A stretch of 9,018 nucleotides of DNA, taken from positions 1 to 9,018 of the forward strand of contig JAGCCY010000128.1 in NCBI GenBank assembly GCA_017651385.1, given 5' to 3'. The notes beneath the pieces were generated by a model. That model saw only the letters and a program-made list of their open reading frames with translations. It did no database searches and had not been told where the DNA came from. A program made the position numbers and the translations under genes. Positions 6,276 through 9,018 of this stretch are shown piece by piece. Every line of letters starts with the position of its first letter. The stretch's first letter is position 1. The DNA is from Lachnospiraceae bacterium (GTDB lineage Bacteria; Bacillota; Clostridia; Lachnospirales; Lachnospiraceae).

Positions 6276-8195
6276 ATGGCAAAAAGCGAATATACCGCGG
6301 AGAGTATTACGGTCCTCGAAGGTCTTGAGGCGGTCAGAAAGCGTCCCGGTATGTATATAGGCTCCGTATCCACAAGGGGTCTTAACCATCTTGTATACGA
6401 GATCCTCGACAATTCAGTCGATGAACACCTTGCAGGGTTTTGTAATGAAATATGGGTCACGTTAAATGAAGACGGATCCGCCACCGTTAAGGATAACGGC
6501 CGCGGTATTCCCGTCGGCATGCATAAAAAAGGAGTTTCGGCCGAGAGACTTGTTTTTACGACCCTTCACGCCGGCGGAAAGTTTGACAATAACGCGTACA
6601 AGACAAGCGGCGGTCTTCACGGTGTTGGTTCTTCGGTTGTGAACGCCCTTTCCGAATGGATGAACGTCGAGATCAAAACAGGCGGATTTATATACAGGGA
6701 TTCTTATTCGAGAGGAAATCCCACAAAGAAGCTTACAAACGGTTTGCTCGAGCCCGAAGGAAAGACACGCGAGTCGGGCACATGCATATCGTTTTTGCCC
6801 GACAATGAGATATTTGACCGTATAAGGTTTAAAGAAGATGACATTAAAAACCGTCTTCATGAGACCGCTTATTTAAATCCCGGTCTTACCATATATTTTA
6901 CCGACAATCGCGACGGAAAGACCGACGAAGAGACGTTTCATGAGCCTGAAGGTCTTGTGGGCTATATAAATGACATGAACAAAAATAACGAAACGCTTCA
7001 CGATGTCATTTACTTTAAAGGCAATAACGAGAATATCGAAGTTGAGGTCGCACTTCAGTTCATAAATGAGTTCCATGAAAACGTTATGGGATTCTGTAAC
7101 AACATATATACGCTTGAAGGCGGTACGCATATAACGGGATTTAAGACCGCTTTTACGACGATAATAAATAATTATGCAAGAGAGCTGGGTATCCTTAAGG
7201 ATAAGGATGTCAACTTTACCGGTACCGACGTAAGAAACGGTATGACTGCGGTCATATCCATAAAGCATACAGACCCGAGATTCGAAGGCCAGACAAAGAC
7301 CAAACTCGACAATCAGGATGCAGCAAAAGCCGTTTCGAAGATCACGACGGACGAGCTTGTAAGATACTTTGACAGGAACCTTGAGACATTAAAGACCATC
7401 ATCGGTTCCGCCGAGAAGGCCGCAAAGCTTCGTAAGACCGAAGAAAAGGCCAAGACCAATATGCTTACAAAGCCCAAGTTTTCTTTTGATTCAAACGGCA
7501 AGCTTGCAAACTGCGAGTCAAAAGAACGCGAGAAATGTGAGATATTCATAGTCGAAGGTGATTCCGCGGGCGGTTCCGCAAAAATGGCAAGAGACCGTAT
7601 GTATCAGGCGATCCTGTCTATCCGCGGTAAGATCTTGAATGTCGAAAAGGCTTCTATCGACAAGGTTTTGGCCAATGCGGAGATCAAGACCATGATCAAT
7701 GCCTTTAATTGCGGTTTTTCCGAAGGCTACGGAAATGATTTTGATATCACAAAGCTCCGCTACGACAAGATAATCATCATGGCCGATGCCGATGTCGACG
7801 GAGCCCATATATCAAATCTTTTGCTCACGCTGTTTTTCAGGTTCATGCCCGAGCTTATATACGAAGGACATGTGTATATAGCAATGCCGCCTTTGTACAA
7901 AGCAATACCGTCAAAAGGCGAAGAAGAGTATCTGTATGACGACAAGGCTTTGGAAACATACAGGAAAAAGCATACGGGAAACTTTAAGCTTCAGCGATAC
8001 AAAGGACTCGGCGAAATGGACGCCGAACAGCTTTGGGAGACCACAATGAATCCGCAGACCCGGCTCATGAAGAGGGTCGAAGTCGACGATGCGAAAAGGG
8101 CTTCGGAAGTTACCGAGCTTTTGATGGGTCTTGAGGTTCCGCCCAGAAGGACATTCATATACGATAATGCCACATATGCGGAGCTTGACGTATAG
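6276..8195 (+). CDS. Type IIA DNA topoisomerase subunit B (GyrB/ParE type)
   Basis: This is the 639-residue ATPase subunit of a gyrase or topoisomerase IV, the usual size in Gram-positives. The GHKL ATPase domain comes first: E42 and N46 in YEILDNSVDE, D73 in DNGRGIP, the lid GLHGVG at 113-118, and Q339-T-K-T-K343 in the transducer. The TOPRIM domain follows, with E427 in VEGDSAGGSA and the metal ligands D504, D506 and D508 in DADVDG, then QRYKGLGEM near the end. AGGAGA (6263-6268) places the start at 6276; an in-frame ATG or other start 11 codons upstream has no such site. QTKTKL is GyrB-like, while MADADVDGAHIS and SSVVNALS differ from the common GyrB wording. The subunit A gene follows after 35 nt, but recF and dnaA are not next to it, so this may be a second enzyme (topoisomerase IV or an extra gyrase) rather than the main gyrase. 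The family is certain, the subtype is not. Confidence 0.9.
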   Translation: MAKSEYTAESITVLEGLEAVRKRPGMYIGSVSTRGLNHLVYEILDNSVDEHLAGFCNEIWVTLNEDGSATVKDNGRGIPVGMHKKGVSAERLVFTTLHAGGKFDNNAYKTSGGLHGVGSSVVNALSEWMNVEIKTGGFIYRDSYSRGNPTKKLTNGLLEPEGKTRESGTCISFLPDNEIFDRIRFKEDDIKNRLHETAYLNPGLTIYFTDNRDGKTDEETFHEPEGLVGYINDMNKNNETLHDVIYFKGNNENIEVEVALQFINEFHENVMGFCNNIYTLEGGTHITGFKTAFTTIINNYARELGILKDKDVNFTGTDVRNGMTAVISIKHTDPRFEGQTKTKLDNQDAAKAVSKITTDELVRYFDRNLETLKTIIGSAEKAAKLRKTEEKAKTNMLTKPKFSFDSNGKLANCESKEREKCEIFIVEGDSAGGSAKMARDRMYQAILSIRGKILNVEKASIDKVLANAEIKTMINAFNCGFSEGYGNDFDITKLRYDKIIIMADADVDGAHISNLLLTLFFRFMPELIYEGHVYIAMPPLYKAIPSKGEEEYLYDDKALETYRKKHTGNFKLQRYKGLGEMDAEQLWETTMNPQTRLMKRVEVDDAKRASEVTELLMGLEVPPRRTFIYDNATYAELDV

Positions 8196-8230
8196 GAAAG
8201 ATTTAAAATTTGTTCTAATCAGAGGATGAC

Positions 8231-9018
8231 ATGAAGAAAGATACATATGTTACAACTCCCGAGGACAGGATACTCCAGACCGAGTACTCGGATGTGATGA
8301 AAAAATCATTTATCGATTATGCGATGAGCGTGATCGTGGCGAGAGCTCTTCCCGATGTAAGAGACGGGTTAAAGCCCGTACAAAGGCGAGTTCTTTACGA
8401 TATGCATGAACTCGGTATGGGCTATGACAAGGATTATCGTAAGAGCGCAAGGATTGTCGGCGATACGATGGGTAAATATCATCCCCACGGCGATTCTTCG
8501 ATTTATGACGCGCTTGTCGTTATGACACAGGGATTCAAAAAGGGCAAGCCGCTCATAGACGGTCACGGAAACTTCGGCAATATCGAAGGAGACGGAGCCG
8601 CAGCAATGCGTTATACGGAGGCAAGACTTGAGAAGATCGCGCAGGTGGGACTTTTAAGCGACCTCGATAAGGATGTTGTGGATTTCGGCCCCAATTTTGA
8701 TGAGACATTGAAAGAGCCGACCGTACTCCCCGCAAGATTTTCAAATCTTCTCGTAAACGGCTCGGAAGGTATCGCGGTAGGTATGGCTACCAGTACACCG
8801 CCTCACAATCTGGCTGAAGTGATAGATGCCGAGATAGCCCTGATGCAGGATGAGACCCTCTCTACTGCCAAGTTGATGCACTATATCAAGGGACCTGATT
8901 TCCCTACAGGCGGTATAGTGATCAACAAGGACGAGCTAAGGGCTATTTATGAGACAGGCGAAGGCAAGATCAGGATCCGCGGAAGAGTAGAGACTGAGAA
9001 GGCTAAGAACGGTCATAT
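8231..9018 (+). CDS. Type IIA DNA topoisomerase subunit A (GyrA/ParC type), 5' part
   Basis: The frame opens at ATG 8231 after GAGGA (8222-8226) and stays open to the right edge, giving 262 codons of a protein that should be about 700-850 residues. The breakage-reunion domain is recognisable from IDYAMSVIVARALPDVRDGLKPVQRR near the start. YHPHGDSSIYD (83-93) is the quinolone-resistance region, and RYTEAR holds the DNA-cleaving tyrosine, Y128. S89 and D93 occupy the positions of E. coli GyrA S83 and D87, the usual quinolone target residues. DSSIYD is ParC-like, whereas DGHGNFG and the AAAMRYTEAR context fit GyrA as well. The C-terminal domain, where a GyrA-box would mark a gyrase, is outside the window. 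It is almost certainly co-transcribed with the subunit B gene 35 nt upstream. Confidence 0.9.
   Translation, partial: MKKDTYVTTPEDRILQTEYSDVMKKSFIDYAMSVIVARALPDVRDGLKPVQRRVLYDMHELGMGYDKDYRKSARIVGDTMGKYHPHGDSSIYDALVVMTQGFKKGKPLIDGHGNFGNIEGDGAAAMRYTEARLEKIAQVGLLSDLDKDVVDFGPNFDETLKEPTVLPARFSNLLVNGSEGIAVGMATSTPPHNLAEVIDAEIALMQDETLSTAKLMHYIKGPDFPTGGIVINKDELRAIYETGEGKIRIRGRVETEKAKNGH

Noticed and set aside
6086..6328. Short plus-strand frame spanning the suf terminator and the topoisomerase promoter region
   Set aside because: It would read through the 6093-6118 hairpin and into the subunit B start in another frame; no ribosome binding site or motif supports it.
6462..6860. Open frame of 132 codons on the minus strand opposite the subunit B gene
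   Set aside because: It mirrors the conserved GHKL ATPase coding region, has an unlikely composition and no ribosome binding site of note; it is a shadow of the real gene.
1..9018. CRISPR arrays, tRNA or rRNA genes, insertion sequences or prophage parts
   Set aside because: I saw no regularly spaced repeats, tRNA-like cloverleaf ends, transposase motifs or terminal inverted repeats; coding density and style are uniform across the window.

Overview
The window comes from the chromosome of a low-to-moderate-GC Gram-positive anaerobe, most likely a clostridium of the Lachnospiraceae type. This is inferred from the DegV protein, the SufU-type (not SufE/SufA) Fe-S assembly operon in the order sufC-sufB-sufD-sufS-sufU, strong AGGAGG-like ribosome binding sites and the style of the topoisomerase proteins. 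Every gene I can support lies on the + strand, and both ends of the window cut through genes.

Layout: (1) 1-557 is the 3' end of a DegV-family fatty-acid-binding protein, closed by a clear intrinsic terminator at 571-598. (2) 599-752 is an AT-rich regulatory stretch with a plausible sigma-A promoter and several inverted and direct repeats. (3) 753-6089 looks like one transcription unit: a cysteine-rich HxlR-family winged-helix regulator followed by sufC, sufB, sufD, sufS and sufU with gaps of 6-30 nt, ending at a strong terminator (6093-6126). (4) 6127-6275 is a second AT-rich promoter region. (5) 6276 to the end holds a GyrB/ParE-type subunit gene and the first 262 codons of its GyrA/ParC-type partner.

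How the genes work together: SufS removes sulfur from cysteine, SufU accepts the persulfide, and the SufBCD complex, powered by the SufC ATPase, builds the Fe-S cluster. The residues I could check for these steps are present. The HxlR protein is the leading gene of the same unit, where clostridial suf operons more often carry an IscR/Rrf2 regulator. With five cysteines, including a C-terminal CxxC, it is a candidate redox- or Fe-S-responsive regulator of the operon. This is the most interesting feature of the window. The topoisomerase pair is a separate unit. It looks catalytically intact, is not next to recF, and differs from textbook GyrB at several positions, so it may be a second type IIA topoisomerase of the cell.
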